DNA from: Vibrio tubiashii
GTDB lineage: Bacteria; Pseudomonadota; Gammaproteobacteria; Enterobacterales; Vibrionaceae
Assembly (NCBI RefSeq): GCF_028551255.1
Contig: NZ_CP117029.1
Location: forward strand, 1,860,001 to 1,924,000
DNA: 64,000 nt
Direction of reading: 5' to 3'
The notes under the pieces are model-generated. The model was not told the origin of the DNA. It made no database searches and saw nothing but the letters and a program-made list of their open reading frames with translations. The number at the start of each line of letters is the position of its first letter. Within the stretch, counting starts at the first letter, position 1. The position numbers were made by a program, and so were the translations under genes. Below are positions 51,499 through 62,693 of the stretch, piece by piece.

Positions 51499-53844
51499 CT
51501 ATTTTATATCAACAATCTTGCTCGCTTTTTTGTACTGAATTCTCCAGCCCTTCCAGTTCGGTAACTCCCAACGTTTTGGATACCCTTTACGCAGTCCATC
51601 GCGGTGTATGACATAAACCAGCTTTTTCCTAGCGTGGTATTCAACATCGAGATTAAGATCACCCAATGCGAGTTCAAAAGGATACGCACTGGCGAAGTCC
51701 TCGTACTCCCAATAAGGTATTCCTTCAAAGACAAAATCATCGGCGCTAAACAGCTCAAGCTCACTGACATCATCCAATTCAAGTAAGGTAAGCTGCTCTG
51801 TAAACCAACTTTCAAAGTTTAGCTCATCAAGGTTAGCATCCGATGTCCCAAGCCCTAGCGCGAGATACAGTTTCCAGTGCTCAATTTGTTTGTGACGAAT
51901 TTCTGCAAACCCAGGTAGAAATTGGTTGGCAATGACGGCTTCCAGCATAGGCTGGATGGCAAGTTCTCCTTGAGCCATTTCATGTCGAGTAGCAATAACT
52001 CTTCCCGCATAGTTCAATCTCATCTCGACCATTGGCTGTTCATCGACCGTTATCACCTCTCCCTGTTGCCACTCACCTAAACCAATCTCACTAAGCGCGT
52101 TAAGTGCAATAGGCATAGTAAAGGTGGCTAAATTGAGGGTTTGCTTCACGCCTCTCCCCGGCAAGCTATGAGTATCGAGGACAAGCGCAGCTTCATTCTT
52201 AGATGGAAAACGACTCTCTCGACCCAAAATAACTTCCATCTCACCGTTGGCCATGGCTTCTTTTCGCTTCAATCTGCGTACAAAAACGAGTTCAGGATGT
52301 AAGCGAGCAATTGCCTCAACCAGTTCTTGATTTGAATAACGCGAAGCTACACTGAGTTGAGGTAATTCAAACACTTCTCGCATTTGAGCTGAAAGTGCTC
52401 TTGCTTCTTTTACAACATCAGCGTCTAACTTGATCCCAGAGAACTGCTCTCCCCTAAGGATTCCGATAGCAAGTTGACCATCACAGCCCCATGGCTCTTC
52501 TTTCTCTAACTTTTCTCTTTCTTCTTCGTTGCTAGACAAGCGATACAAGTTGGCTGGCGTCGCCAATACAGAAGTTAGATCAACCATCGCCTCTTGCAGA
52601 GCTTTAGAAGGCATTCGAGTGACTAAGTCGGCGTATAAAGCGTCAATAGGTAAAGGGTAAATCCGCTGACCATGTTCCGTAGCCGTACCAACATCATTGA
52701 CTGCCCCCATCGCAGTGAGTATTTCATTCGCTTGGTTGAGGGAGCGCTCAGGCAATAACTCCAAGAAATTTAGCTGCGCTAACGCCTTACCACAACTTGC
52801 AGACGCGAGCATGGCTTCGGTTAGTGACTCTCGGTGCATCTCCGGCGGCGTCACTTCTGTCAATGCAGCATGTTCACCATATAAACGAATACAGATACCA
52901 TCCATAACTCGCCCTGCACGCCCACTACGCTGCTTAGCACTTGCTTTGGAAATGTGCTTTAAACTTAGAGCGGTTCGCCCATTACGCTGTTCTGTTCTTC
53001 GTTCTAGTCCTGAATCAATAACCGCTACTATGTTGGGAATAGTCAGTGACGTCTCCGCGACATTGGTCGCTAACACCACTTTTTTATAGGCTTGAGTATT
53101 AAGTGCGACTTCTCGCTGCTCATCGGTAACCGAGGCATGAAGCGGAACAGTAACTAAGCCTTCAATTCCCGCCAGCTTACTCTGACATTGACTGATCTCT
53201 TTTCTACCCGGAAGAAACACCAAAATATCCCCGTCAACATCGCTGAGCGCCAACACTTCTTGCTTTACTTTTTCATCAAGGCTTCTCGCATCAGGAAGCT
53301 GCCTTGAGTCGCCTGCTCGATACCCTATTGAGACATCGAAGTTACGCCCCTCGGCATACATACGCTTCGCGCCGATGTAATTGGCCAGCTTTTCACCCTC
53401 AATGGTGGCGGATGTGACGACTAATCTGTGCGTCTGGCTATCTTTAAGCAAAGCGACCAACAAATCGGTATCCCAGCGGCGCTCATGAAACTCATCGACG
53501 ATTACCGTATCAAAGCCCTCAAGCTTATTCTCCGAAAACCAACGTAACGCGACTCCGGGCGTCACAAAGACGACTTGCGTGTTTTCATCAAAGCGGCTTT
53601 CCAACTTAATCGCGTACCCAACTGACTGTCCCAATGGTTGGTTACTTTGCTCAGAGAGAAACTGAGCCAATGAGGTACAAGCGATGCGTCGTGGCTCGAT
53701 CACCAGAACCCTGCCTTGCTGCGCCGCCCAAATGGGTAAACGCGTCGACTTACCCGATCCTGTCTCTGCTTCTACGATGAGATGATGAGCGGAAAGCTGG
53801 GATAAAAATTCGGTTTTCAGGGTATCTATCGGTAGGCTAGTCAT
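51499..53844 (-). CDS. hrpB: ATP-dependent helicase HrpB
   Basis: A 781-residue DExH helicase. Walker A EAETGSGKSTRLP (26-36), motif II VDEFHERRWDTD (Asp117-His120; DEFH is typical of HrpB) and VTSATIEG, NVAETSLTIPNI and QRSGRAGR motifs follow. The C-terminal half is the HrpB-specific region. The role of HrpB is not well established; it is found next to penicillin-binding protein genes in enterobacteria. Confidence 0.94.
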   Translation of the reverse strand: MTSLPIDTLKTEFLSQLSAHHLIVEAETGSGKSTRLPIWAAQQGRVLVIEPRRIACTSLAQFLSEQSNQPLGQSVGYAIKLESRFDENTQVVFVTPGVALRWFSENKLEGFDTVIVDEFHERRWDTDLLVALLKDSQTHRLVVTSATIEGEKLANYIGAKRMYAEGRNFDVSIGYRAGDSRQLPDARSLDEKVKQEVLALSDVDGDILVFLPGRKEISQCQSKLAGIEGLVTVPLHASVTDEQREVALNTQAYKKVVLATNVAETSLTIPNIVAVIDSGLERRTEQRNGRTALSLKHISKASAKQRSGRAGRVMDGICIRLYGEHAALTEVTPPEMHRESLTEAMLASASCGKALAQLNFLELLPERSLNQANEILTAMGAVNDVGTATEHGQRIYPLPIDALYADLVTRMPSKALQEAMVDLTSVLATPANLYRLSSNEEEREKLEKEEPWGCDGQLAIGILRGEQFSGIKLDADVVKEARALSAQMREVFELPQLSVASRYSNQELVEAIARLHPELVFVRRLKRKEAMANGEMEVILGRESRFPSKNEAALVLDTHSLPGRGVKQTLNLATFTMPIALNALSEIGLGEWQQGEVITVDEQPMVEMRLNYAGRVIATRHEMAQGELAIQPMLEAVIANQFLPGFAEIRHKQIEHWKLYLALGLGTSDANLDELNFESWFTEQLTLLELDDVSELELFSADDFVFEGIPYWEYEDFASAYPFELALGDLNLDVEYHARKKLVYVIHRDGLRKGYPKRWELPNWKGWRIQYKKASKIVDIK

Positions 53845-54000
53845 GATTTACGCGTGGGTAGTGCTAAAGCATGAAATTATATACGCAATCTTTGCCAGAA
53901 TGCAGGAATATTCAGTTTACAATACGACAACGAATCCCTATCATTTTTATGTTCCTGTTCCCAAAGGTCTGTTGACCCTAACACCCTACTAAGGCATGTG

Positions 54001-55689
54001 ATGAATAACGATAAACGCCCTCTATATATCCAATATGCAGGCCCTGCGCTTCTCAGTACTCCTCTTCTTAACAAAGGCAGTGCTTTCTCAGCTGAGGAAA
54101 GAAGCTCATTCAACCTTGAAGGTCTGCTACCAGAAAACACTGAAACTATTCAGGAACAAGTGGAACGCGCTTACCAACAATATCGTAACTTCGAAAGCGA
54201 TATGGATAAGCACATCTACCTACGCAACATCCAAGACACAAATGAAACACTTTTCTACCGCCTTGTTCAGAACCACATCTCTGAGATGATGCCAATCATC
54301 TATACGCCGACCGTTGGTGCAGCATGTGAAAACTTCTCGAACATCTACCGACGTGGCCGTGGCCTTTTTGTTTCTTACGCTAACCGCGATCGCATTGATG
54401 ACATTTTGAATAATGCTTCAAGTCACAACGTCAAGGTTATCGTAGTGACAGACGGTGAACGTATTCTTGGTTTAGGCGACCAAGGTATCGGTGGCATGGG
54501 TATTCCAATCGGTAAACTAGCGCTTTACACCGCTTGTGGTGGTATTAGCCCAGCTTACACGCTACCAATCGTACTTGATGTGGGTACGAATAACCCGCAA
54601 CGTCTTGCTGACCCAATGTACATGGGCTGGCGCCACCCTCGTATTACTGGCGCAGAGTACGATGCATTCTTAGAAGAATTCATGCAGGCTGTTCAACGCC
54701 GTTGGCCTGATGCACTGATTCAGTTTGAGGACTTCGCACAGAAAAACGCAATGCCGCTACTAGAGCGTTACAAAGATCGTTTCTGCTGTTTCAATGATGA
54801 CATTCAAGGCACAGCTGCTGTCACTGTTGGCTCACTACTTGCGGCTTGTCAGGCTGCAGGAAGTAAGCTTTCTGAACAGCGTGTCACCTTCTTAGGTGCG
54901 GGCTCTGCGGGTTGTGGTATTGCAGAAGCCATCATTGCTCAAATGGTTTCAGAAGGCATTAGCGATGCGCAAGCTCGTTCGCAAGTCTTCATGGTTGACC
55001 GTTGGGGTCTATTGCAAGAAGGCATGCCTAACCTACTCGACTTCCAACAACGTTTGGTGCAGAAGCATTCAAACACAGCAGATTGGGAAGCAGAAGGTAA
55101 TGGCTACTCACTTCTTGATGTCATGCGCAATGCTAAACCAACGGTTCTTGTTGGCGTATCTGGTGCACCGGGTCTGTTTAGCGAAGACGTGATTAAAGAG
55201 ATGCACAAACACTGCGCTCGTCCAATCGTATTCCCGCTATCTAACCCAACAAGCCGTGTGGAAGCGACACCTAACGACATTATTCGTTGGACTAACGGTG
55301 AAGCACTGGTTGCGACAGGTAGTCCATTCGATCCTGTGGTACATGACGGTAAGACCTACCCTATCGCGCAATGTAACAACAGTTACATCTTCCCTGGTAT
55401 CGGTTTAGGTGTATTGGCGGTTCAAGCTAAACGCGTGACTGACGAGATGCTTATGGAATCAAGCCGTGCACTGGCAACCTGTTCTCCACTAGCGATTAAT
55501 GGTCAAGGTGCACTATTGCCGCCACTAGAAGCGATTCATTCTGTTTCTAAGAAAATTGCTTTTGCGGTTGCCAAAAAAGCCATTGAGCAAGGTGTCGCCC
55601 TAGAGATCACAGACGAAGCACTAGAAGAAGCGATTGACGCTTCATTCTGGCAACCTGTTTATCGCCGTTACAAGCGCACCGCTTTCTAA
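54001..55689 (+). CDS. maeA: NAD-dependent malic enzyme
   Basis: A 562-residue enzyme of the SfcA/MaeA type: [40 protein letters not shown] (dinucleotide site), [14 protein letters not shown] and [15 protein letters not shown]. It decarboxylates malate to pyruvate, making NADH. AAGG lies six bases before ATG 54001; a GTG at 53998 is only three bases from it and unlikely. Confidence 0.95.
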   Translation: MNNDKRPLYIQYAGPALLSTPLLNKGSAFSAEERSSFNLEGLLPENTETIQEQVERAYQQYRNFESDMDKHIYLRNIQDTNETLFYRLVQNHISEMMPIIYTPTVGAACENFSNIYRRGRGLFVSYANRDRIDDILNNASSHNVKVIVVTDGERILGLGDQGIGGMGIPIGKLALYTACGGISPAYTLPIVLDVGTNNPQRLADPMYMGWRHPRITGAEYDAFLEEFMQAVQRRWPDALIQFEDFAQKNAMPLLERYKDRFCCFNDDIQGTAAVTVGSLLAACQAAGSKLSEQRVTFLGAGSAGCGIAEAIIAQMVSEGISDAQARSQVFMVDRWGLLQEGMPNLLDFQQRLVQKHSNTADWEAEGNGYSLLDVMRNAKPTVLVGVSGAPGLFSEDVIKEMHKHCARPIVFPLSNPTSRVEATPNDIIRWTNGEALVATGSPFDPVVHDGKTYPIAQCNNSYIFPGIGLGVLAVQAKRVTDEMLMESSRALATCSPLAINGQGALLPPLEAIHSVSKKIAFAVAKKAIEQGVALEITDEALEEAIDASFWQPVYRRYKRTAF

Positions 55690-55704
55690 ACGCACTGTTT
55701 GTTC

Positions 55705-55730
55705 AAAACCCAGCGCACGCTGGGTTTTTT
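55705..55730 (+). terminator. Terminator of maeA
   Basis: AAAACCCAGCG ca CGCTGGGTTTT hairpin followed by TTATT. Confidence 0.9.
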
Positions 55731-55827
55731 ATTCCTGCCATAAAGATCTCATGACAACATGCTGCTGTGCATAATACATCAACTTCATGATATCGTTACT
55801 CAATCAATGACAATCACATTTGTTTTC

Positions 55828-56148
55828 ATGGAATACCTAAACCTTTTGGGTGGATATCTTCGCCCCTATCTGACAGAAATTTCGACAGCTTTAATCGCAT
55901 GCATATTGGTCATGGCAGGTGGAGAAATCAACGCATTACTGAGGAGATTATTAAGAAACACCAACTTTGCCCTCAGAACTGTTGCATTTATCTTGATAAA
56001 CGCATTTGGTTACGGCTTAATCATTGTCAAAGCAACACCTTACCTATCTCGGACACTGCGCGGCCTAGAGGCTGGCATTATGTTTTCCATCGTATTGTTT
56101 TGCTTTATTTTTATAGGTCTATGGGCGCAGCGGAATCGACAAATTTAG
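55828..56148 (+). CDS. DUF3392-type small membrane protein
   Basis: A 106-residue protein, MEYLNLLGGYLRPYLTEIST at the start, with about three membrane helices (ALIACILVMAGGEINALL, ILINAFGYGLIIV, MFSIVLFCFIFIGLW). I assign DUF3392 from the length and start pattern. In-frame ATGs at 55807 and 55759 are possible; none has a clear ribosome site. It overlaps the sanA start. Confidence 0.75.
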   Translation: MEYLNLLGGYLRPYLTEISTALIACILVMAGGEINALLRRLLRNTNFALRTVAFILINAFGYGLIIVKATPYLSRTLRGLEAGIMFSIVLFCFIFIGLWAQRNRQI

Positions 56149-56903
56149 TGCGAAGATTATTTCACCACGAAACCAGACAACAAACTTGGCTTAAGCTGGC
56201 GCTAAGAGCGTTAGCGTGGCTACCTGTCGCGTTAGCTGTCCTTGCAGTTTCTTTGTTCGCAATCGATCGATGGGTCTCTTACCAAGCCAAAGACCAGCTC
56301 TTTACCAACTCCGAACAGATTGAGTCTTTCGATGTTGCCGTCGTTCTCGGTACCAGTAAATATCTGGGTAAAATCCTAAATGAGTACTACACCAATCGTA
56401 TCGATGCTGCGATTGAACTGTATCAGCAAGGCAAGGTAGATAACTTCCTTCTAAGTGGTGATAACGCACATCGCTCTTACAATGAACCTTGGACGATGAA
56501 GCGTGATTTGCTTAAAGCAGAAATACCCGAAGAGAGTATATTTTTGGATTACGCAGGATTTCGCACGCTAGATTCTGTTGTTAGAGCGAAAGAGATTTTT
56601 GATACCAATAACTTTCTGATCATTTCCCAGAAATTCCATTGTGAGAGAGCAATATTTATCGCCAACTCCCACAATATCGATGCGAAATGTTTTGCGGTTG
56701 CAGGGCCTTCGAAGCACTCTGGATTTCAAGTCAGAATGAGAGAAGTGTTTGCTCGGGCGAAAGCGGTTCTGGATATCTACATTACCGACGCAAAGCCAAA
56801 GTTTCTCGGTCCTAAGGAACCTATCTTGATCGAACAACTTCCTGAGCCTGAGATAGAGCCAGAGTTAGCGGAACAGAGTTTGATTAGTCAGCCTGAGAGC
56901 TAA
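56121..56903 (+). CDS. sanA: SanA-like envelope protein (DUF218)
   Basis: A 260-residue protein with one membrane helix (LPVALAVLAVSLFAIDRWV) and a DUF218 domain: VAVVLGTSKYLGKILNEYYTNR, LLSGDNAHRSYNEPWTMKRDL, LDYAGFRTLDSVVRAKEIF and ISQKFHCERAIFIA. E. coli SanA contributes to vancomycin exclusion at high temperature. ATG 56121 overlaps the upstream gene by 28 bp; a GTG at 56148 in a TAGTG overlap is an alternative start. The 3' end overlaps the convergent cyclase by 20 bp. Confidence 0.88.
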   Translation: MGAAESTNLVRRLFHHETRQQTWLKLALRALAWLPVALAVLAVSLFAIDRWVSYQAKDQLFTNSEQIESFDVAVVLGTSKYLGKILNEYYTNRIDAAIELYQQGKVDNFLLSGDNAHRSYNEPWTMKRDLLKAEIPEESIFLDYAGFRTLDSVVRAKEIFDTNNFLIISQKFHCERAIFIANSHNIDAKCFAVAGPSKHSGFQVRMREVFARAKAVLDIYITDAKPKFLGPKEPILIEQLPEPEIEPELAEQSLISQPES

Positions 56904-58194
56904 CCACGACCTGATTTCTACCTTGACGTTTCGCCATATACAAAGCTTCGTCGGCGCGAGTAATCATCGCGTTGGTTCGCTCTCCAGTTCGAGAGGCAAC
57001 ACCTATACTGGTCGTTAACGGATCACCGTGTACCCAAATATGGGACTCAACTCGATGGCGGATTCGCTCCGCAAGATCTGACGCCTCATCCAAACTTAAT
57101 CCCGGACAAAACACGACAAACTCTTCACCGCCCCAGCGCACTAGACGCTCACTCGGGCTAAGCATGCTTAATATCACCATGGTGAACTCGCGCAGAATAT
57201 CGTCCCCCATCGCGTGTCCATATTTGTCGTTGACGTCCTTAAAGTGGTCAATATCTAGGTAAAGCGCCGCTAATGCCTTCTCGCATCCTAGTTTTCCTTC
57301 AAAATGCTTCTCTAGCCACTCCCGAATGGAGTGACGATTCATAGCTCCTGTCAGTGCATCGCGATTTGCCAATTCAGCGAAATGGATGTTTTGCTCTTTT
57401 AGATCACTATTTAATTTACGTAAATGGTCTTGTCTAAATTGAGACTGCAATATCAATTGGTGGCTACGTTTAATTTCGACAATGCTATAAACTAAAGCGA
57501 GAGAAACCCAAAAAACCAATAGTGAGAGCATCAAGGTTTCGCCTTCAATATAGTTACCTACAAACTCGATGCTTTTGATGGTCATCTTAAACTCGCCATT
57601 AAAGTGACCCGACCCAGTTGCCAGTTCCAATTTGGTCACATTGGAAAACTCAGGACCAGAGTGTGCAATGGGGATATTATTATCAGCCAGCCACCATGTC
57701 AGTACCTGTAAGTTCGCGATAGGTATGTCTACCACACCTTCTCCAACACCTGGGGAGTATGCCAGTCCATTGTATTTTTGCGTGTATTCGTTTTCAGCTG
57801 AGGAATAAGCGGGATTAAAATTTCGAAGATAGAAGCGTAGCGTTGGATCAGCATTGCTATCAAACTGCTCAAAATCTATGTTCAATCTGACTGTATGGTA
57901 GTTTTCGAGGTTGATACCCTGCTGCATGGTTTCGCCAAGTTGTATAGAGACACCACAATATGGCCAAGGGTAAGCATCCGATTTGTCTAACTGACAATTT
58001 AGCACCACTTCAGACTCAGATGACTCCAAACTGGCAGTACTGACTCCCCCTAACGCTTGGTCATCAGTAGGTAAAAAAACAAACTGGCTCGGGAAGATTT
58101 TAAAGACATGACCACCTCCATGCATCCAATATAACTGCACAACCAATATGGTCACAACGACCATGAAAAAGGTGACCTTATGAACAATTTTCAA
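56884..58194 (-). CDS. Membrane-anchored diguanylate cyclase (GGEEF)
   Basis: A 436-residue protein. TM1 is ~5-23, a beta-rich periplasmic domain with Cys67 and Cys80 spans ~30-215, and TM2 is ~221-240. The GGDEF domain has LTGAMNRHSIREWLEKHF, LDIDHFKDVNDKYGH and active GGEEF (355-359). No RxxD is visible just before it. It makes c-di-GMP in response to an unknown periplasmic signal. Its stop overlaps sanA by 20 bp. Confidence 0.92.
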   Translation of the reverse strand: MKIVHKVTFFMVVVTILVVQLYWMHGGGHVFKIFPSQFVFLPTDDQALGGVSTASLESSESEVVLNCQLDKSDAYPWPYCGVSIQLGETMQQGINLENYHTVRLNIDFEQFDSNADPTLRFYLRNFNPAYSSAENEYTQKYNGLAYSPGVGEGVVDIPIANLQVLTWWLADNNIPIAHSGPEFSNVTKLELATGSGHFNGEFKMTIKSIEFVGNYIEGETLMLSLLVFWVSLALVYSIVEIKRSHQLILQSQFRQDHLRKLNSDLKEQNIHFAELANRDALTGAMNRHSIREWLEKHFEGKLGCEKALAALYLDIDHFKDVNDKYGHAMGDDILREFTMVILSMLSPSERLVRWGGEEFVVFCPGLSLDEASDLAERIRHRVESHIWVHGDPLTTSIGVASRTGERTNAMITRADEALYMAKRQGRNQVVVSSQAD

Positions 58195-58471
58195 TACTAG
58201 AATCCAACCATTGATGCGCTGCTAAACAGCAAACAGAACCCAATCCCAATTAATAGTACGATGTTGGTTCCATTTTATCGCGCTTTAGTTATGTTCTAGC
58301 AGATAAATATTAGATCTGACTCATAAACTTGATGCTTATTGACTTAAATATAACCAAACTATTCTCTTACACTTTCATTATCGCCGACTGCTCAAGACTT
58401 GCTTGTTATTAGTGCTACAATAACGATCTAAAAACAAGAGGATTAACCCTCACTAAAATAAGAGCACTGTC

Positions 58472-59296
58472 ATGTCTTTATTAGCTAAAGGTACGCTAAG
58501 TAAAATGCGCGCCTCTCTCGAAAATACCGTTCATTATCGACTTCCAGTCGGTGATGAGTTAGTTGACCTCTCACCTTTCATTGGTAAGAGCATTACACTC
58601 ACTCATACTGGTAATATCTTCTGTAGTTCTTGTGGCAAAAAAACCAAGAAAAGCTATTCACAGGGACACTGCTTTGTCTGTATGAAAAAGCTCGCCAGTT
58701 GCGATATGTGCATCATGAAACCTGAAACGTGTCACTACGATCAGGGCACGTGTCGCGAGCCGCAATGGGGTGAGGAAAACTGTATGGTTGACCACTTCGT
58801 CTATTTATCAAACACTTCAAGTTTGAAAGTGGGCATCACTCGCCACACTCAGATCCCAACTCGTTGGATCGATCAAGGCGCAACTCAAGGCTTGCCAATT
58901 TTCAAGGTCAAGACTCGTCATATTTCAGGTCTTATCGAGGTGGAACTGGCAAAACACATCGCGGATAAAACTAACTGGCGTACCCTGCTAAAAGGTGATG
59001 GAGAGCCAATGGCTCTAGAAGAAAGGTTTGCTGAACTCTTGCCTTTGGTTGAAGACAAAATTGCTGAAATTAAACAGCAGTACGGTGAGGATGCGATTGA
59101 GATCCTAAGTGAGAATATCACTACAATCAGTTATCCAGTGGAGCAACATCCGACCAAAATTACTTCTCATAACTTTGACAAAAACCCGGAAGTAACGGGG
59201 ATTCTGCAAGGAATTAAAGGTCAGTATATGATCTTTGATACCGGAGTAATCAATATTCGTAAGTTCACTTCTTATGAAGTGGAAGTCAGCGCCTAA
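58472..59296 (+). CDS. DUF2797 zinc-ribbon protein
   Basis: A 274-residue cytoplasmic protein. The N-terminal half has a Cys cluster FCSSCGKK..HCFVCMKKLASCDMCIMKPETC (CxxC pairs at 58620-58740), and VYLSNTSSLKVGITRHTQIPTRWIDQGA resembles a GIY-YIG-like core. The DUF2797 family is conserved in Vibrio and other bacteria; the function is unknown. Nucleic acid binding is plausible from the folds. Confidence 0.88.
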   Translation: MSLLAKGTLSKMRASLENTVHYRLPVGDELVDLSPFIGKSITLTHTGNIFCSSCGKKTKKSYSQGHCFVCMKKLASCDMCIMKPETCHYDQGTCREPQWGEENCMVDHFVYLSNTSSLKVGITRHTQIPTRWIDQGATQGLPIFKVKTRHISGLIEVELAKHIADKTNWRTLLKGDGEPMALEERFAELLPLVEDKIAEIKQQYGEDAIEILSENITTISYPVEQHPTKITSHNFDKNPEVTGILQGIKGQYMIFDTGVINIRKFTSYEVEVSA

Positions 59297-59305
59297 TGGT
59301 GAACA

Positions 59306-59334
59306 AGAAAGACCTCCGCTCGGGAGGTCTTTCT
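59306..59334. terminator. Bidirectional terminator
   Basis: AGAAAGACCTCC gctcg GGAGGTCTTTCT hairpin between convergent genes. Confidence 0.9.
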
Positions 59335-59340
59335 ATGAGG

Positions 59341-60576
59341 TTATTGTTCGAGAATAATCTTCAGCTCATCGAACAGAATATCCACTTCTTCTAATGTGTT
59401 GTAATGCATAAAGCCAATTCGCACTACACCACCACTCGCTTCTAAATCAAGCTGGCGAACCAAGCCAAGCGCGTAGAAATGTCCATTCCAAACACAGATA
59501 TTTCTTTCTCCGAGCTTCCTAGCAATAAACTCAGGTGAATGATTATCAAACGTTAAGGCGAAGGTTGGCGTTCTTAGCTCGCTATCAGCTTCCAACTTAC
59601 CAAACAATTTCACCCCTTCGAGTTCAGACAATCGGCTAAGAAAACGCTCGCTTATCGCTGATTCATGTTGGTTAAACCGCTTAAATGAGTCGACTAATCT
59701 TTCCCTTAGCGAAGCGTTGCTTTTCCCCCACTGCGACAGGTATTTCACTGCAGCGATTACGCCTGCTAAACCTTCAAAGCTTTGTGTACCCGTTTCAAAG
59801 CGGCCCGGACCTTCATTTGTCGCAGGTTCAACTTTGTAAGGCTTCAACGTTTGTAACCATTTCGGCGCTATATAAGCAATACCGACGTGTGGGCCAAAGA
59901 ATTTATACGCAGAGCAAGCTAAGAAATCACAGCCAAGCTTTTGCACGTCAACTAAGTGATGCGGCGCATAGTGAACAGCGTCTACATAAACCTTTGCACC
60001 CACTTTATGAGCGGCTTCAACAACGCGTTGAACATCAACAATTGAACCTGTTGTGTTCGACGCATAGGTCAAAGCAACAAGCGCAGTCTTCTCATTGATC
60101 AGCGAAAGTAAATGGTCGATATCAAGACCACAGTCGCTTTCGTCAACACGAGCTTGGTGAACAACCGCACCTTTGTCTTCTGCGGCTTGTTGCCAGCTTG
60201 AGACATTCGAATAATGGTCAAGAGCCGTAACAATCACTTCATCGCCAGCTTGCCAATCTCGGCTGATTGCACGGCTTAACTGAAAGGTTAGCGACGTCAT
60301 ATTTGCGCCAAACACTATGTTGCTGCTTGATTCAGCATTGACCAAGGCTTGAGCATGCTCACGTGCTTGCTTCATTAAATCGGTCGTTTGCTGACTCGAA
60401 AAGTAATGACCACCTAAGTTAGAGTTGAAGAACCCCAAATAAGCCTGCATCGCTTCAAGTACAGACTTTGGTACTTGAGAGCCGCCCGGGCCATCTAAAA
60501 AGATAACTGGCAGATCATTATGTGTTTGACCAAGAGCGCTGAACTGCGCTCTTGCTAAATTAGGAGTGAAGCTCAT
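59341..60576 (-). CDS. Class V aminotransferase / cysteine-desulfurase-like PLP enzyme
   Basis: A 411-residue fold-type I PLP protein with the Schiff-base lysine in FLACSAYKFFGPHVG and the IVFGANMTSLTFQLSRA, VDAVHYAPHHLVDV motifs of the cysteine-desulfurase-like (TIGR01976) group. It overlaps the 2OG-Fe dioxygenase gene by 17 bp, so the two are translationally coupled. No SUF or ISC genes are near, so an Fe-S role is unlikely; a lyase or aminotransferase acting on a hydroxylated amino acid is a possibility. Confidence 0.88.
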   Translation of the reverse strand: MSFTPNLARAQFSALGQTHNDLPVIFLDGPGGSQVPKSVLEAMQAYLGFFNSNLGGHYFSSQQTTDLMKQAREHAQALVNAESSSNIVFGANMTSLTFQLSRAISRDWQAGDEVIVTALDHYSNVSSWQQAAEDKGAVVHQARVDESDCGLDIDHLLSLINEKTALVALTYASNTTGSIVDVQRVVEAAHKVGAKVYVDAVHYAPHHLVDVQKLGCDFLACSAYKFFGPHVGIAYIAPKWLQTLKPYKVEPATNEGPGRFETGTQSFEGLAGVIAAVKYLSQWGKSNASLRERLVDSFKRFNQHESAISERFLSRLSELEGVKLFGKLEADSELRTPTFALTFDNHSPEFIARKLGERNICVWNGHFYALGLVRQLDLEASGGVVRIGFMHYNTLEEVDILFDELKIILEQ

Positions 60577-61216
60577 TCACACTGTCCTTTGCGGTTAACA
60601 CAAATACATCCATATGCCCCGCTTCACCCTCAATAACCGAGCGAATTGGTGTCGCATTATGCCAAAGTTTGTCGTCAGCTAGCATGGCGACTTCGCCACT
60701 ATGCAAGGCTTTACGGAAGAATGGAGCTTCGTTGAAGCTGCTGTAAACCATGATGTCGCCGCCCTCAATATTGTGACGCCCCATGCCTACTACTGCGAGA
60801 TGTTCAAATCCATCTTGGTGAACACCTTCTGGCGCAACCTGAGTCTCGTCATAAACAGCCGAGATACGAATTTGGTGAATCTCGATCTCATGACCATCAG
60901 TAAGATGATTAGATTGCGCAAATAGCTGACACATTTCACGCATACCGTCACTATTCATGATCGGCTTTTCGATCGGTTCAAACTGGCGAACCACATTACC
61001 CTGAAAGCGATTGATATCGTCACTTTGAACGAATTCACTCTTATTCAAATCGACCACGTTGCCATCTTGCAAAGTCACTACGGAGTAGCGTCTTAACCGA
61101 TACTGGCCATCAGCATGCTCGGTATGAGGCAGTTGAGTAAACGAAGGGGCTAGTTGTGAAATCGCAGCATCACTTAACTTGGTCAGTTGTAGGGTAGTTT
61201 CGCGCTGATGTAACAT
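60560..61216 (-). CDS. 2-oxoglutarate/Fe(II) dioxygenase family protein (PF10014-type)
   Basis: A 218-residue protein. The iron ligands are visible: His-x-Asp in EGVHQDGFEHLAVVGMGRHN and a distal His in KLWHNATPIRSV, with an Arg downstream for 2-oxoglutarate. This family includes free L-amino acid hydroxylases such as the B. thuringiensis isoleucine dioxygenase. Three ATGs follow AAGGAG directly; the third (61216) has the normal six-base spacing. It is first in a two-gene operon with the PLP enzyme. Confidence 0.85.
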   Translation of the reverse strand: MLHQRETTLQLTKLSDAAISQLAPSFTQLPHTEHADGQYRLRRYSVVTLQDGNVVDLNKSEFVQSDDINRFQGNVVRQFEPIEKPIMNSDGMREMCQLFAQSNHLTDGHEIEIHQIRISAVYDETQVAPEGVHQDGFEHLAVVGMGRHNIEGGDIMVYSSFNEAPFFRKALHSGEVAMLADDKLWHNATPIRSVIEGEAGHMDVFVLTAKDSVNELHS

Positions 61217-62581
<1,365 letters not shown>

Positions 62582-62608
62582 TATTTTTCATTTTTAGCTC
62601 AAAACCTT

Positions 62609-62641
62609 AAAGCCCTGCGGTATTCCCGCGGGGCTTTCTTT
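62609..62641 (+). terminator. Terminator of trxB
   Basis: AAAGCCCtGCGG tattc CCGCgGGGCTTT hairpin followed by CTTTTG. Confidence 0.9.
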
Positions 62642-62665
62642 TGTATAATGCCCAGTTCTAAAACT

Positions 62666-62680
62666 TTATAATAATTCTCA
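62666..62680. promoter_or_regulatory. Fur-like box upstream of cydD
   Basis: TTATAATAATTCTCA matches the Fur 7-1-7 core at 12 of 14 positions, 14 bp before the cydD ATG and just behind a TATAAT box (62644-62649). AT-richness makes a chance match possible. Confidence 0.4.
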
Positions 62681-62693
62681 TTAAGCCTTCACG

